A stretch of 64,000 nt of DNA from an uncultured Candidatus Poseidoniales archaeon (GTDB lineage: Archaea; Thermoplasmatota; Poseidoniia; Poseidoniales; Thalassarchaeaceae), in contig CACJKA010000002.1 in NCBI GenBank assembly GCA_902593945.1, positions 16,807 through 80,806 on the forward strand. Direction: 5' to 3'. The notes under the pieces were generated by a model. It was not told the DNA's origin and made no database searches. It saw only the letters and a list, made by a program, of their open reading frames with translations. The translations under genes and the position numbers were made by a program. The number at the start of each line of letters is the position of its first letter. The stretch's first letter is position 1. This document shows, one piece after another, positions 35,411 to 46,073 of the stretch.

Positions 35411-38400
35411 TCATAGTTCCTGCTTTGAGGGGCCACAGATAGGAATTTTACCCTTAGAAAAGGGGCAGTGATTACACGGTCCGGAAAATTCGATGTTCAG
35501 AGGTGGGTGATTAGAGATATCTTCCTCAGGATTTAGTTCAATAGAGGCAACCTGTATTAAAATTTCATCTAACTCTTTCTGGGCTTTCAAAAATAAGTCT
35601 TCAGGATATTCGACCAATCTTCCAGTTACTCCAACCCAAATTGCAGGACGTAGAACTCTACGAGGATGTGCCTTTTTCTGTTCAATTCTTTCTAATGCTC
35701 TGTAATAGAGTGCTAACTGCATTCGATGATGATGTAACATAGAATACTCTGCTTCACATGCTGGTTGATATGATTCATCGCCAAGAGATTCTAATAATCC
35801 CTCCGATCGATTAGAAAATAATCTTGATACTTCTTCTGTCTTCAAATCAATTGGACGGATTGATGGCCCGTCAATACTGTTCGTGCATAATACAAGGTCA
35901 ATTAGCCCATCCATTAAAACTGATACTTCGTTGATTGATGAGAGTTTATCAGTACCTCTCGGGGTCCAACGCCCTCTAGTAATTCCATTAAGTGGGACTT
36001 TGAAACTAATATGAAAAGGTAGTTCGGTTCTCAAACCCTCGACTGTCTCATCATCAATAATTTCACCAGATACTAGCCTCCCTAGTTTACTATTAGATAG
36101 CCTATTAGTCATCTCAATTACTGAATCATTCATTTTTGAGGCAATGAAATCATTATCAAGTAATTCGGAATATATTTTCTGATGAACTTCTGGATTATTG
36201 AGGCCATTGGAGTTCTTTTTAATCCAAGAACTAGGCAAATTCGGGGAACCCTCTGACAACGAACCAGGATTAGGAATACCAATTTCTACAATGCGATGAA
36301 CGACGGAACCGAAAAGAGCAGGGTCAAAATGATGCTTGGATTTATCAATAGTTAATTGTTCCGAAATAGGTATTATTGGAGTTGAATTAAGTCCTCCTCG
36401 TGTTTCAAACCAATGACGCCTAGAACATTCCGATAATACAGAAAGACGATGTGGGGCTGTTTTGACCCTATAATGAGAATCTTTCCTAGCTATTAACTGC
36501 TGAACAGAATTATTATCCATTGAAATTTTTGCTACATTGTCTTTGAGTGAAAGTTTTTCAAATGGTGTAAGAATTACATCATTTGTTTGTGCTTGATCGG
36601 CATTAAAGCAGTCTTCATCGTGCAGAACTATAATTCCGGGCAATAAATTACTTCCTAGGAAAGAATTTTGAATCATTGTAAACGGATTCAGATATCTTGC
36701 ATCTTTTTCACCTAAGTTTCCAATCGGATCTGCATAGGTCCAGATAGACATGTCTTCATTTCTGTTTACAGAGCCCTGTCTAAGAGATTCTAACCATATT
36801 TGTCCTAATTGAGGAAGTGGACGTGTGTAAGACCAAGGAATTTTTAACCCATTTCTCGGATTATCTTCACTCCATGAGGTCCCTTTAGGAGACCCGACTA
36901 TTATGAGACGATTTTTTGCTCTGGTTGCCCCGACATAAAATAAACGTCTTGCTTCGGCATCTTTTCTTGACTGATATATCCATTTTGTATGCATCCAAGT
37001 TGCAGTTTTAATTTCTTGCTGGTCAGTCCATGGAATTGGGTTTCCTGAAAACAATTCAGGACTTACCATTGCTCTAGAACGACTATCTATAGTGAGGTTG
37101 GTCTGTCGCTTAGAAAAAATATCTACTAAAAATACGACACTTGCTTCGAGACCTTTAGATCCATGTATTGTCATTATTCTAACCGCGTCCGATGGAGGAA
37201 TTGTTATCGCTTCCATGGTTGAAGATTCATTTTCTCGGAGTTGTCTAATTTTGTCAGCGATTACTATTGCGTCGCCTCCTAACTCAGAACTCAATGAAGA
37301 AACTAATTCAATGAATTGTTCTACGTCTTGTAATGAAGATTCTTCAGGATAAGTTAGTAATAAGTCCGAGAAGTCTAAAGTATCTTCTAATAATTCGTTA
37401 ATCAAGCCTTTTTCTGAAAAATCAATCCAATGACTAACTAATTCTTTCTGATGTGAATTTATAGCCAATTCTCTCAAGCGATATAATAAATTTTCATTCT
37501 TTTTCGATTTACCTATGAAATCTTGTGTTTGTTTATCGTTAAAACCGATTAAACAAGACCTTGCAACCCAAACTGCGTTGTGAGGGTTTCTAGGTCTAGC
37601 AATAAATTGTAACAAACCATCTAATGTGTGCACTGCTGGTCTTTCTAATAATCCTCCTTCTCTATCGGCCTGTGAAGGAATATCAAAATCATTTAGATAT
37701 CTAATTATAATATCTCTAATATCTCTTCTTGAAGGTAAAAGAACCATAATTTCACTGGGAGGGACCTTTTCACAAGTAGGTTGAATATCCCAATCTCCAG
37801 TTGGAGACAGGACTCGAACGGGTTTACCATCAATAAGATGCTTGATTCGCTGGGCAATCATTAGTCCCTGTCTTTCAAGAGAATCTCCAGAATCAAAGGC
37901 GTCTAAATATTCACTCAAATCGGTCGACGGATTTGTAGAAAGATCATTATTCAAGGGACAAATCCATTCGAGATTGCCCGCTATTTTTTTATTCTGAGGT
38001 GAAGGAATTAATTCCTGAGGTTCAGCATAAAAATCACCATTGAAAACTCTCCTATGTCTAGGATCGAATACGTCCTCCCACCATTTATTCATCACATCCA
38101 ATAAACCTCCATCTGTACGATAATTAATTTTCAACGAAATATAACCTTCTTTTCGCAAATCGGTAACCTCTTGATCACCAGAATCCAATCCATCATAGTG
38201 ATGGAATGGAATCCAACCAAGAAGGTCTTGCCCTCCGTCTTCGTAATGTTTCCTCGCGTTTGCGATGGTGATTTTGTGAGAATTTCTTGGATCACGGCTA
38301 AAATCTCTACTTCTTAACTCTCTACCGGATTCAGTTAATTCAGAAATACTATTAAATTCATGATTATTGATGCTTCTAAGTATCTTAGAATATTCTAAAA

Positions 38401-40309
38401 ATCCTGTTACTTCTGCCTGTCTAAATGCATAGATACTTTGTTTTATATCGCCGACATAACATATAGTCGGTTGCCACGGAGTGTCGGGTACTTTCACCTC
38501 ATTATCTTCGAAATGTCGATCTCCCCATAACCTAGATAGTAACTTCCATTGTAATGGTGAATTATCTTGAGCTTCGTCAATAATAAAAGCCCTATATCTT
38601 CTCCTAATTTTCTTTAATAATTCGTATCTCCGGATTAAATCATCCTTACTTTGTTTAATATTGGGTACTGAGTCTTTCTCAAAATCTTCAAGAATTGAAA
38701 TTGCAGCAATAATATGATCATCTTTCCATGAGTCCTGTGGAGGATTATTCAAAGTATAAATTACCGATTCGGGGTAGAAATCCTCACAAGTTTGAGGGCA
38801 ATTTGCCAATAATAGATCGCCGGCCATTCTTTGGATATCATCAAAATCATGTACTTCATTCACTTCTTTTAGTTTCTCCAATATTCCATTAAATCCTTTC
38901 ATAACAATACGTAAATCATCTAAATTTCTAGCTTCTTTTTCTAGAGTAAAACCGTAAATGGTATCATCATTAACTGTAGGATGATTTGCAGAAAGAAGTC
39001 CATCTAAAGTAAATATAGGGTGTTGCCAATCATTCGGAGTACCCGGTATTTTCTTTTTACTAATTACCATCGTTAAACGAATAAAATGTAGCATTATATC
39101 CCCATCAGTAGAATGCCATAATTCCTTTAATTCGGTGGCTACTGGCTTAATCACACCGCTAACACGCCCTAAACTATTTATTCCTCTAGGCCAATTATCT
39201 CCGTCTTTCGGTAGGTTTCCATAAGGGAATACTGAAGGTTTATCCGATGCTGAATCCTTGAATAAGGATTTACGAGAAACTACACAATTATACACATTAC
39301 TTAGCCAAACTAATTTATCCCAAATATTTTCTTTGGGTGGTAAAGATGCAAGATGATCAAGACAACCTATACGCGTATAATGACTCCACCCCGAACCTAA
39401 TTCATTTGGATATTGTTTCACTAAATCGCAAAAATTAAAAATTATTTTTTGGGTTTCTTCAATGAAACTATCTAATAGCCTAGGATTTATCGAATTAACA
39501 ATTCTTTCTTTGATCTTGTCTGAAATAATTTTCCCATCTGAATCAGTTAATCCTTTTATTGCTTCATCGATAAATATTGAACGTTTAGATAAATTACGAA
39601 TAACTCCGATTGCTCTGTTCCGACCAGCGTAATGGCGTTGAATACGATCTCGGGATTCTAGAACTTCTTTAGGTCCAAAAGTACGATTGACTGAAATTCC
39701 AGCATCTACCGCTTCAGAAATACGGGATGGATGTGAAGATAATCTCCATAATATGTTTAATGCCGACTCTGTTAATAATATTCTGCCAGAGTCAGATATA
39801 TTTTCTTGGGTTAGAGAGTCTCCAAGAATACCTCTGTAAGGAGAAACTAATTGATTGAAAAAGGAGTCAATTGTTCCAATTGGTGCGTCGTCTAATAGTG
39901 TCAATAATTGTTCATTAAAACCTTCATATCGTATTCTAGGATCTGTCCTATTCTTACCGTCATCACTTGATGGACCGGGGGCTAAATGTGTGAGTCTTTG
40001 TCTTAATCTATCTTTCATTTCATCTGCGGCTTTATTGGTGAAAGTTAGAAGAACGACTTCTCCGGGCAATAAACCTCCCCAATCTCTAAGATTTTGAGTA
40101 TCTGATTTACCTGAAACTAGCATTCCACCAGATAATTCGAAAGGCCTTTCAGGCCTAGGCAATATTCTAGTCGCTCTTTGATCTTCTGAAAGGTAGTGCT
40201 CAATCACTCTATCAATAATTGTACTAGTCTTTCCTGTACCTGCACCAGCATCAACAACTATGTGTGAGTCTAAGTTTAGAGCCAATAATTGTGCACGATT
40301 TAATTTCAT
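35411..40309 (-). CDS. addA: AddA-like UvrD-family helicase-nuclease
   Basis: A 1632-residue DNA end-processing subunit. Helicase motifs run in order: Walker A AGAGTGKT (21-28), TFTNKAADEM (Ia), DEAQD (II), GDIKQSIYAFR (III), MTIHGSKGLEA (V) and FYVGATRAKNR (VI). The C-terminus is a RecB-type PD-(D/E)XK nuclease, with an Asp in LIDLVLC, DLKT, and a QLALYYRAL motif. Four cysteines frame the nuclease (Cys1295, then 1612, 1615 and 1625), an arrangement like the iron-sulfur cluster of AddB. It overlaps the upstream AddB-like gene (TAATG). In archaea RecB-type machines are uncommon, and Mre11-Rad50-HerA-NurA normally does this job. Confidence 0.85.
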   Translation of the reverse strand: MKLNRAQLLALNLDSHIVVDAGAGTGKTSTIIDRVIEHYLSEDQRATRILPRPERPFELSGGMLVSGKSDTQNLRDWGGLLPGEVVLLTFTNKAADEMKDRLRQRLTHLAPGPSSDDGKNRTDPRIRYEGFNEQLLTLLDDAPIGTIDSFFNQLVSPYRGILGDSLTQENISDSGRILLTESALNILWRLSSHPSRISEAVDAGISVNRTFGPKEVLESRDRIQRHYAGRNRAIGVIRNLSKRSIFIDEAIKGLTDSDGKIISDKIKERIVNSINPRLLDSFIEETQKIIFNFCDLVKQYPNELGSGWSHYTRIGCLDHLASLPPKENIWDKLVWLSNVYNCVVSRKSLFKDSASDKPSVFPYGNLPKDGDNWPRGINSLGRVSGVIKPVATELKELWHSTDGDIMLHFIRLTMVISKKKIPGTPNDWQHPIFTLDGLLSANHPTVNDDTIYGFTLEKEARNLDDLRIVMKGFNGILEKLKEVNEVHDFDDIQRMAGDLLLANCPQTCEDFYPESVIYTLNNPPQDSWKDDHIIAAISILEDFEKDSVPNIKQSKDDLIRRYELLKKIRRRYRAFIIDEAQDNSPLQWKLLSRLWGDRHFEDNEVKVPDTPWQPTICYVGDIKQSIYAFRQAEVTGFLEYSKILRSINNHEFNSISELTESGRELRSRDFSRDPRNSHKITIANARKHYEDGGQDLLGWIPFHHYDGLDSGDQEVTDLRKEGYISLKINYRTDGGLLDVMNKWWEDVFDPRHRRVFNGDFYAEPQELIPSPQNKKIAGNLEWICPLNNDLSTNPSTDLSEYLDAFDSGDSLERQGLMIAQRIKHLIDGKPVRVLSPTGDWDIQPTCEKVPPSEIMVLLPSRRDIRDIIIRYLNDFDIPSQADREGGLLERPAVHTLDGLLQFIARPRNPHNAVWVARSCLIGFNDKQTQDFIGKSKKNENLLYRLRELAINSHQKELVSHWIDFSEKGLINELLEDTLDFSDLLLTYPEESSLQDVEQFIELVSSLSSELGGDAIVIADKIRQLRENESSTMEAITIPPSDAVRIMTIHGSKGLEASVVFLVDIFSKRQTNLTIDSRSRAMVSPELFSGNPIPWTDQQEIKTATWMHTKWIYQSRKDAEARRLFYVGATRAKNRLIIVGSPKGTSWSEDNPRNGLKIPWSYTRPLPQLGQIWLESLRQGSVNRNEDMSIWTYADPIGNLGEKDARYLNPFTMIQNSFLGSNLLPGIIVLHDEDCFNADQAQTNDVILTPFEKLSLKDNVAKISMDNNSVQQLIARKDSHYRVKTAPHRLSVLSECSRRHWFETRGGLNSTPIIPISEQLTIDKSKHHFDPALFGSVVHRIVEIGIPNPGSLSEGSPNLPSSWIKKNSNGLNNPEVHQKIYSELLDNDFIASKMNDSVIEMTNRLSNSKLGRLVSGEIIDDETVEGLRTELPFHISFKVPLNGITRGRWTPRGTDKLSSINEVSVLMDGLIDLVLCTNSIDGPSIRPIDLKTEEVSRLFSNRSEGLLESLGDESYQPACEAEYSMLHHHRMQLALYYRALERIEQKKAHPRRVLRPAIWVGVTGRLVEYPEDLFLKAQKELDEILIQVASIELNPEEDISNHPPLNIEFSGPCNHCPFSKGKIPICGPSKQEL

Positions 40310-43300
40310 TAGAAATCACCTTCCAATTTGACATCACAGAGATTACTAACTGAACAAAACTTACAATTAGATTTACTTGGAATTGGATTTATAAATCCTA
40401 GATTAGCTCGATTCGATACGTTTAATGCCACAGAGATTCGGGATGCAAGCCAAGCTCTAAATGGGTCACTATCAGGAGATTTATCTTCATTTAAAAATCT
40501 AAATTTATTCTTAGTAATGTCGGTTTTAATTCCAAATTTTTGTAAATTTTCGACTAAATTGTGTTTTGATAATTCGACAAAATGAGAAATTTTATGGCCT
40601 AATATAGATATTCCAGCACCTATTACTAAATCGCCAGGATGAGCTATTTCCCATGCCCTAGCATAAAGTGCTAATTGAAGTTCTTCAAGAATTCCTTTGT
40701 AATGCCTTTCCTTGGCTTTTGTTTTCTCTGTTGTTTTGATATCTCTAATAATTACTAATCTGCGAGGTTTCCAATCGTTCCGAATATGTGACTCTAGGGG
40801 GGCCACTTCTTTACTACCATCTTCATCTATCCAAATGTTTTTCTCTATATCAAATGGAACTAAATCTACACGATCTATTTGACCTCTTAACATAATTGAG
40901 GGAACTGATTTTTTATTTGGTAACGTTAATTCAGCAGGAAGGGAAATCTCAATACCTTTTGACTTAGATTCTGGTAATTTTAATATCCATTCAATAGCAA
41001 TTGGTGCAACATTTTCTAATACTAATTCTTCTTTTATTAAACGCCCAATCCTGCCTGCTAAAGGCATAGGCTTTTGATCTAAAATCCAATTATCCCATTC
41101 TTTAATACTCATACCAGTCATCATTCTAATTCTATTAGTAGATACAGCATCACTTTTATTCAACCAAGGAGCAATTTCATTTAGATGGGAAAGCGCATTT
41201 TGCATCAAAACTTCAGGTTGAATTTTAGATTTAGAAAGATTTATTGGAGTTTTATTCGGATGAAAATCTCTAGAAAAACCTTCTTTAAAATTAAGTGTCT
41301 GAAGCAATAAATTATGATGGATTTTATGAAATAAATCTCCGTGTGTACGAGCATCCAAATCTTCTTTCTGGATCTCCTCTATACCTATATCTAAATCCCT
41401 AGTTAACCAACCTGAACGAGGACACCGTAACCATTTCTCAATCCTAGTAGGGGACCAATTACGAAATCTTTGATTCTCTAAAACAACAAATCCATTCCGA
41501 GAATCACTCACTTGTAATCCTGAAGGTTTCGGAGTAAATGGCCGAGGATCAACACTAAGAGTTTTGATTTTACGACTATTGTCGTTGACAGTAATACCTG
41601 AAACAACTGGCCATCGTTCATTCAATCTAGGGATATCAAATTGTTTGGGTATTCTACTAAGCCACATACTTTCGACATCAAAGCTGAATAAAGATTCTTG
41701 ATAACCTTCAGGAAGATATCCGTCATTTCCTGCTAACTGGGGTTGTCTCCTTTCTCTGTCTCTTTGCAATAATGGCTCTATCGACATTGTAACAGAATCT
41801 GAATTAATTGGCGGTCTTGAAGATTTTTTATTATCGCTCAATCTTAAACCATCAATTCTATGAGCGTGTCGAGGACTTATCGAATAATCATTTTGTTTAG
41901 ATTCGAATACTCGTTCAGTAAAGTCTTTCGAAATCGACCATTCCCTGATAGGAGTTGATGGAGGATTAGAATCATCCATTTCGGAATCTAAAATAAATAC
42001 TTTAGATGCACATTTCAAAATATGCTCAAAATTGTGTCTAGCGTTACGAATAGGTCCATCGGGTCTAAGTAAATTATTCTCATGTCTTTCTATATCTCCA
42101 ATAAAATGCATTTTCGGGACTCTAAGATCCCATGAAACAGATGATGTATTTGCTAATACAACTACATCTGCAGAACATCCAAGTGCCTGATCACATGATA
42201 AAATTCTTACTCTATTTCTACTAAGATTTGAAAACATGGGTATCTTTATTTTCTGTATTAATGTAGAAATTTCATCTATCCATCCTGGCCCCATTTTAGG
42301 ATGATTTTGGCCAAGAGTTAGTTGTAATGAGCGAAGATTAGATACCTCGGAAGAAAGAGATTGGAGAACTCGCAATGAAGTTATTGACTCTTCCACATTT
42401 TTCTTCTTAGTCATTTTTTCACTGAGGAGATCGATTGTAAATTGAAGCCATTGATCTCCATCTTTCGGAATAGATGGGAGAGGAAGTGATTCTTTTGTGA
42501 ATACTCCTTTATCAGAAAAATCTTCAATAGTATTCCTGTCATACCCTGACAGTAGAGGAGTTAACCACTTCGAAATACAGAGTAACCACCATTGAGTTGA
42601 TTCTTTTTTTATGTTATCTTCATCGCCATTAATTCCAAAATCGAAATCCGAGCTAAGACTTCTCAACCACTGAAATAATGCTCCTGGTCCCCCAAGGATA
42701 TGGTTGGTTCTAGCTATCTTCGTCAGTAATTCTGGGTCAGGGATTGGCCTAATTCTTTCATTTACAGGATGAATTGGCATTTCTGGAAATAGTAATAGAG
42801 ACTGTTGGAGTGAAAGAGATCTTAATTTCTCTAAAGAAAATGCGTCGTCACTATGAGGCAAATTCAAATAAGAATGAATCCAATGTCCCAATGAATTATT
42901 TGTGATTATTTGATCATCTTGAGAAAACGGAAGACCCAGATTCTTCATCCCTCTTCTCCAAATATATTTATTATTGTCAAAATTAGGATCTATTATCAAT
43001 ACTGTATTTTCTGGAGATTCTAATAGATACTTAGAAACTATGGAATATGTAGCTTCAAATGATTGATTTTCCCGATTAAGTAAAACTCTTTCAACATAAT
43101 TTTGATTGTTTTCTAAAATTAATTCGTGCTTTGGAACCCATTTGGGTAACTCAGAAGATTCTGTGATTGCCCACTCGTCTATTAATCTAAGACCATGTTT
43201 GCCTAAACGAATATTGCCGATATTTCCTAATTGATGTATTGGACAATGATGAGAAATTGCTTTCATAAAATCGATATGAGATTTAGGAATTGTAGGTGAA

Positions 43301-43935
43301 TGATTAAGCATGATAATTCCATCTACATCGATTAAGGAGAATGGTTCTTTAGGCTGATTTAGTATCTCAATTAAACGCTCAGGGAGAAAATCATCATGAG
43401 TCCGATTAAGTTTAGATTCAAGAGATTTTATTATTTTTCTAAAGGTTTCAATCCCTGGGCCCTTCCAACCATTTGCTAGAGATTCAGAAGAAAGAAATTT
43501 ATGTAATTCGCTGAGAGCCACTGTTTTACCTCTACTCCAATTCATGTCGGGAAGTGGATTTATTATTGGAAAACCTAAGTTTGCAGAGGATTTCTTACAC
43601 TCATCATGAAGAATTAATTGAAATGAAGAACTATGATTTAATTTCTGAGGCATTCTAAAATCAGACATGATAGAATCCATTAAAGACGGAATTGTATGAT
43701 GTAGGGTGTTGTCAATAACATATCCTTGATTACTGATTAGGTCTATTATCTCACGTCTAGATTCTGTAGTTGGATATATCACTAGAATCCTTGATTTGCC
43801 GCCATCGGAATATGACTTTCCATCAGATAATTGAGAAATTAAGTGATTTAGCAACCAATCAGGAACGGATCCCGGAGAAACCTCTTCATTAGTAATTCTC
43901 ATCTCATGAACACTCAACGTACGACCCCCGAACAT
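40309..43935 (-). CDS. addB: AddB-like nuclease subunit
   Basis: A 1208-residue protein partnering the AddA-like helicase in double-strand break resection. The N-terminal region has no Walker A lysine loop where AddB usually carries one. The nuclease domain has RGQIDRVDLVPF and the IRDIKTTEK motif, then LQLALYARAW. Four cysteines fit the AddB iron-sulfur cluster: Cys838 in LRCPRSGW, and Cys1191, 1194 and 1200 (C-x2-C-x5-C). The intermediate RecC-like domain is poorly conserved by eye. It is the upstream gene of the operon. Confidence 0.82.
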   Translation of the reverse strand: MFGGRTLSVHEMRITNEEVSPGSVPDWLLNHLISQLSDGKSYSDGGKSRILVIYPTTESRREIIDLISNQGYVIDNTLHHTIPSLMDSIMSDFRMPQKLNHSSSFQLILHDECKKSSANLGFPIINPLPDMNWSRGKTVALSELHKFLSSESLANGWKGPGIETFRKIIKSLESKLNRTHDDFLPERLIEILNQPKEPFSLIDVDGIIMLNHSPTIPKSHIDFMKAISHHCPIHQLGNIGNIRLGKHGLRLIDEWAITESSELPKWVPKHELILENNQNYVERVLLNRENQSFEATYSIVSKYLLESPENTVLIIDPNFDNNKYIWRRGMKNLGLPFSQDDQIITNNSLGHWIHSYLNLPHSDDAFSLEKLRSLSLQQSLLLFPEMPIHPVNERIRPIPDPELLTKIARTNHILGGPGALFQWLRSLSSDFDFGINGDEDNIKKESTQWWLLCISKWLTPLLSGYDRNTIEDFSDKGVFTKESLPLPSIPKDGDQWLQFTIDLLSEKMTKKKNVEESITSLRVLQSLSSEVSNLRSLQLTLGQNHPKMGPGWIDEISTLIQKIKIPMFSNLSRNRVRILSCDQALGCSADVVVLANTSSVSWDLRVPKMHFIGDIERHENNLLRPDGPIRNARHNFEHILKCASKVFILDSEMDDSNPPSTPIREWSISKDFTERVFESKQNDYSISPRHAHRIDGLRLSDNKKSSRPPINSDSVTMSIEPLLQRDRERRQPQLAGNDGYLPEGYQESLFSFDVESMWLSRIPKQFDIPRLNERWPVVSGITVNDNSRKIKTLSVDPRPFTPKPSGLQVSDSRNGFVVLENQRFRNWSPTRIEKWLRCPRSGWLTRDLDIGIEEIQKEDLDARTHGDLFHKIHHNLLLQTLNFKEGFSRDFHPNKTPINLSKSKIQPEVLMQNALSHLNEIAPWLNKSDAVSTNRIRMMTGMSIKEWDNWILDQKPMPLAGRIGRLIKEELVLENVAPIAIEWILKLPESKSKGIEISLPAELTLPNKKSVPSIMLRGQIDRVDLVPFDIEKNIWIDEDGSKEVAPLESHIRNDWKPRRLVIIRDIKTTEKTKAKERHYKGILEELQLALYARAWEIAHPGDLVIGAGISILGHKISHFVELSKHNLVENLQKFGIKTDITKNKFRFLNEDKSPDSDPFRAWLASRISVALNVSNRANLGFINPIPSKSNCKFCSVSNLCDVKLEGDF

Positions 43936-43991
43936 TATACGTCAATGACGACAGTTATTGAACCCAACGATGGAAGAACTCAAATTATTGC

Positions 43992-44924
43992 TCAGTTTTT
44001 ATTTCGCGGGTAAAATATGGCAATAAATAATGAAACAAATATTACTGCACTAGGAAAAGGTATTGCACTCAGTAAACCATCTTCTGGATTATCGTAATTC
44101 CAATCGAATACAAGAACTGCAGTTAGATCTTCTCCATCATATGCCATATTAAAATCTACAGAAATATTACCATCAGTTGAAGATAGGGGAATTATATCTC
44201 TAAGGATGTGATGATAATATTTCTCACCATTTCCACCCTCTGGGAAATATGCTTCATCTTCAATAATGAATATCATAGGTTCAATAGTATACTTATCACT
44301 CAAAGAAGGGGTTGAGATGTTCCAAGAGAATTCATTACTTCCAGAAGAATTTGTCCAAGATAGAGTCGCAGAAAGTGTCGAGATATCTATTGATGGCCCT
44401 TTATCTAAAGATGTTTGATAATCAATTTCTAAAGATTCTGAAAATTTTGTAGTACCTGTATGGAGTCTTTCTCCATCAAAAACCTTGGAAGGAGCTATGT
44501 TTTCATATTCATAAATACTTGTCACTCTAGAAGCAGGACCATATCTATCTATCCATCTGTCATCTGTTTTTTCGGAACCAAAAGGGTCTTGAGTCTCCGC
44601 AAAGAAGCGGTGATAATGGATTTTCATTACTGATTCTTCTTCGGGAATTGAAAGAGAGTCGATTATATTTTGAGTTGTGACACAGTTAATACACCAAGTA
44701 GCAGTATATACTTCAATGAGACTCGGCCACTCATCCCCCAGCATTGTGTTACTGTTATTTGTAATATTACTATCTAAAGGAATTGAGACTCCCCCCAAAG
44801 TTCCTGTATCTGAATATTCAGATATTACCTCATTCCAAGTCCTAAGGTTCTCAGATTGAGCAGATGTTTGTTGTGAAGTAGCTAGTAAAAGAAAGGTCAC
44901 TGCAACAACAAAAAAACGATTCAT
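43992..44924 (-). CDS. Exported thioredoxin-fold protein with C-terminal membrane anchor
   Basis: A 310-residue protein with a signal peptide (about 1-22) and a C-terminal transmembrane helix (about 280-305) ending in a basic tail. Residues 65-200 look like a thioredoxin fold with a CxxC site in TATWCINC, so it could act as an extracellular thiol oxidoreductase. The rest is a beta-rich domain with several Ser and Asn. It lies 37 bases downstream of the threonine aldolase gene on the same strand. A function in disulfide formation in cell-surface proteins (for example the Cys-repeat protein nearby) is an inference. Confidence 0.75.
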   Translation of the reverse strand: MNRFFVVAVTFLLLATSQQTSAQSENLRTWNEVISEYSDTGTLGGVSIPLDSNITNNSNTMLGDEWPSLIEVYTATWCINCVTTQNIIDSLSIPEEESVMKIHYHRFFAETQDPFGSEKTDDRWIDRYGPASRVTSIYEYENIAPSKVFDGERLHTGTTKFSESLEIDYQTSLDKGPSIDISTLSATLSWTNSSGSNEFSWNISTPSLSDKYTIEPMIFIIEDEAYFPEGGNGEKYYHHILRDIIPLSSTDGNISVDFNMAYDGEDLTAVLVFDWNYDNPEDGLLSAIPFPSAVIFVSLFIAIFYPRNKN

Positions 44925-44961
44925 ATTAATTCGAAGTGGTTTTCACACAAAAAGTAGAGGG

Positions 44962-46011
44962 TTAATTGCTAATAGTTTTGAACGCATCAATAGTTCTAGA
45001 AATATCTTCATCAGTTATATGTAAATGAGTTACTGCACGGACTACGTCCTCATTGATTGATAGGACATCGATACCCAAATTTCCTAACTCTGAAACTACA
45101 GTTGATGCTGACTTGTTTTGACATGTGATATAAGCCATATTTGATTGAACGGAGCTGATATCAACCTCGAAACCGTTCATTGAGTTAACAGATTTTGCAA
45201 GTTTAAATGCTCTACTATGATCTTCATGAAGTCTATCGATATTATTTTTCAAAGCATACAATCCTGCTGCTGCTAATATGCCAGATTGCCTCATTCCGCC
45301 TCCAAATATTTTCCTCCAACGATGTGCTTCGGCGATTGTTTCAGAGTCACCTACCAGCAAAGACCCTACAGGAGAGCCAAGCCCTTTTGAAAGACAAATA
45401 GAGATTGTATCGAAATTTTTAACCATTCTATCAGGACTAATATTACTAGCGACTGTTGCATTAAAAAGACGGGCCCCATCTAAATGTGCTCTGCAATTAT
45501 TATCGTGAGCAATCTGGCAAATTGAATCTAATACATCAATTGGATATAAAGAACCACCTCCCATATTTGCTGTATTCTCTACACAAATTAAGGAACAATT
45601 TGGATAATGAGATTGACTGCCCTCAGATTTTCTGATTGCTGATTTGACATCACCTGGACTCATAATCCCCTTATCTCCACCTACTAGAGATACTGAACAA
45701 CCTGCTAGTGACGCATAACCTCCTCCTTCGTAGAGATAAATATGAGATTTCTTATGTGTCACAATTTCGTCCCCTGGTTTTGTCTGTGATTTTATTGCAA
45801 TTGCATTTGACATTGTTCCTGAAGGAACAAAAAGTGCTGCTTCTTTACCTAAAATTCTCGCAATATATTCCTGCAATTCATTGACTGTTGAATCGTCACC
45901 TAATACATCATCTCCAACTATTGCAGATGACATTATTTTTCTCATCTCAGATGTTGGCTGAGTCACGGTATCGCTACGAAGGTCAACTCGGTCGCTGGGG
46001 TAATGCCTCAT
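44962..46011 (-). CDS. ltaE: Low-specificity L-threonine aldolase
   Basis: A 349-residue PLP enzyme that cleaves threonine or allothreonine to glycine and acetaldehyde. The opening VDLRSDTVTQPT, the GDDVLGDDSTVNELQ segment, FVPSGTMSNAIA and the PLP lysine in SKGLGSPVGS are all family-typical, and HLDGARLFNA carries the Asp that contacts the pyridine nitrogen. The length is normal. It supplies glycine or one-carbon units. It is probably cotranscribed with the thioredoxin-like gene downstream. Confidence 0.93.
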   Translation of the reverse strand: MRHYPSDRVDLRSDTVTQPTSEMRKIMSSAIVGDDVLGDDSTVNELQEYIARILGKEAALFVPSGTMSNAIAIKSQTKPGDEIVTHKKSHIYLYEGGGYASLAGCSVSLVGGDKGIMSPGDVKSAIRKSEGSQSHYPNCSLICVENTANMGGGSLYPIDVLDSICQIAHDNNCRAHLDGARLFNATVASNISPDRMVKNFDTISICLSKGLGSPVGSLLVGDSETIAEAHRWRKIFGGGMRQSGILAAAGLYALKNNIDRLHEDHSRAFKLAKSVNSMNGFEVDISSVQSNMAYITCQNKSASTVVSELGNLGIDVLSINEDVVRAVTHLHITDEDISRTIDAFKTISN

Positions 46012-46073
46012 GAACTGGCCATGAGGTTATCACATATCAAATAAAGTGAGAATCGTTCTAAATCGAATTAGAA

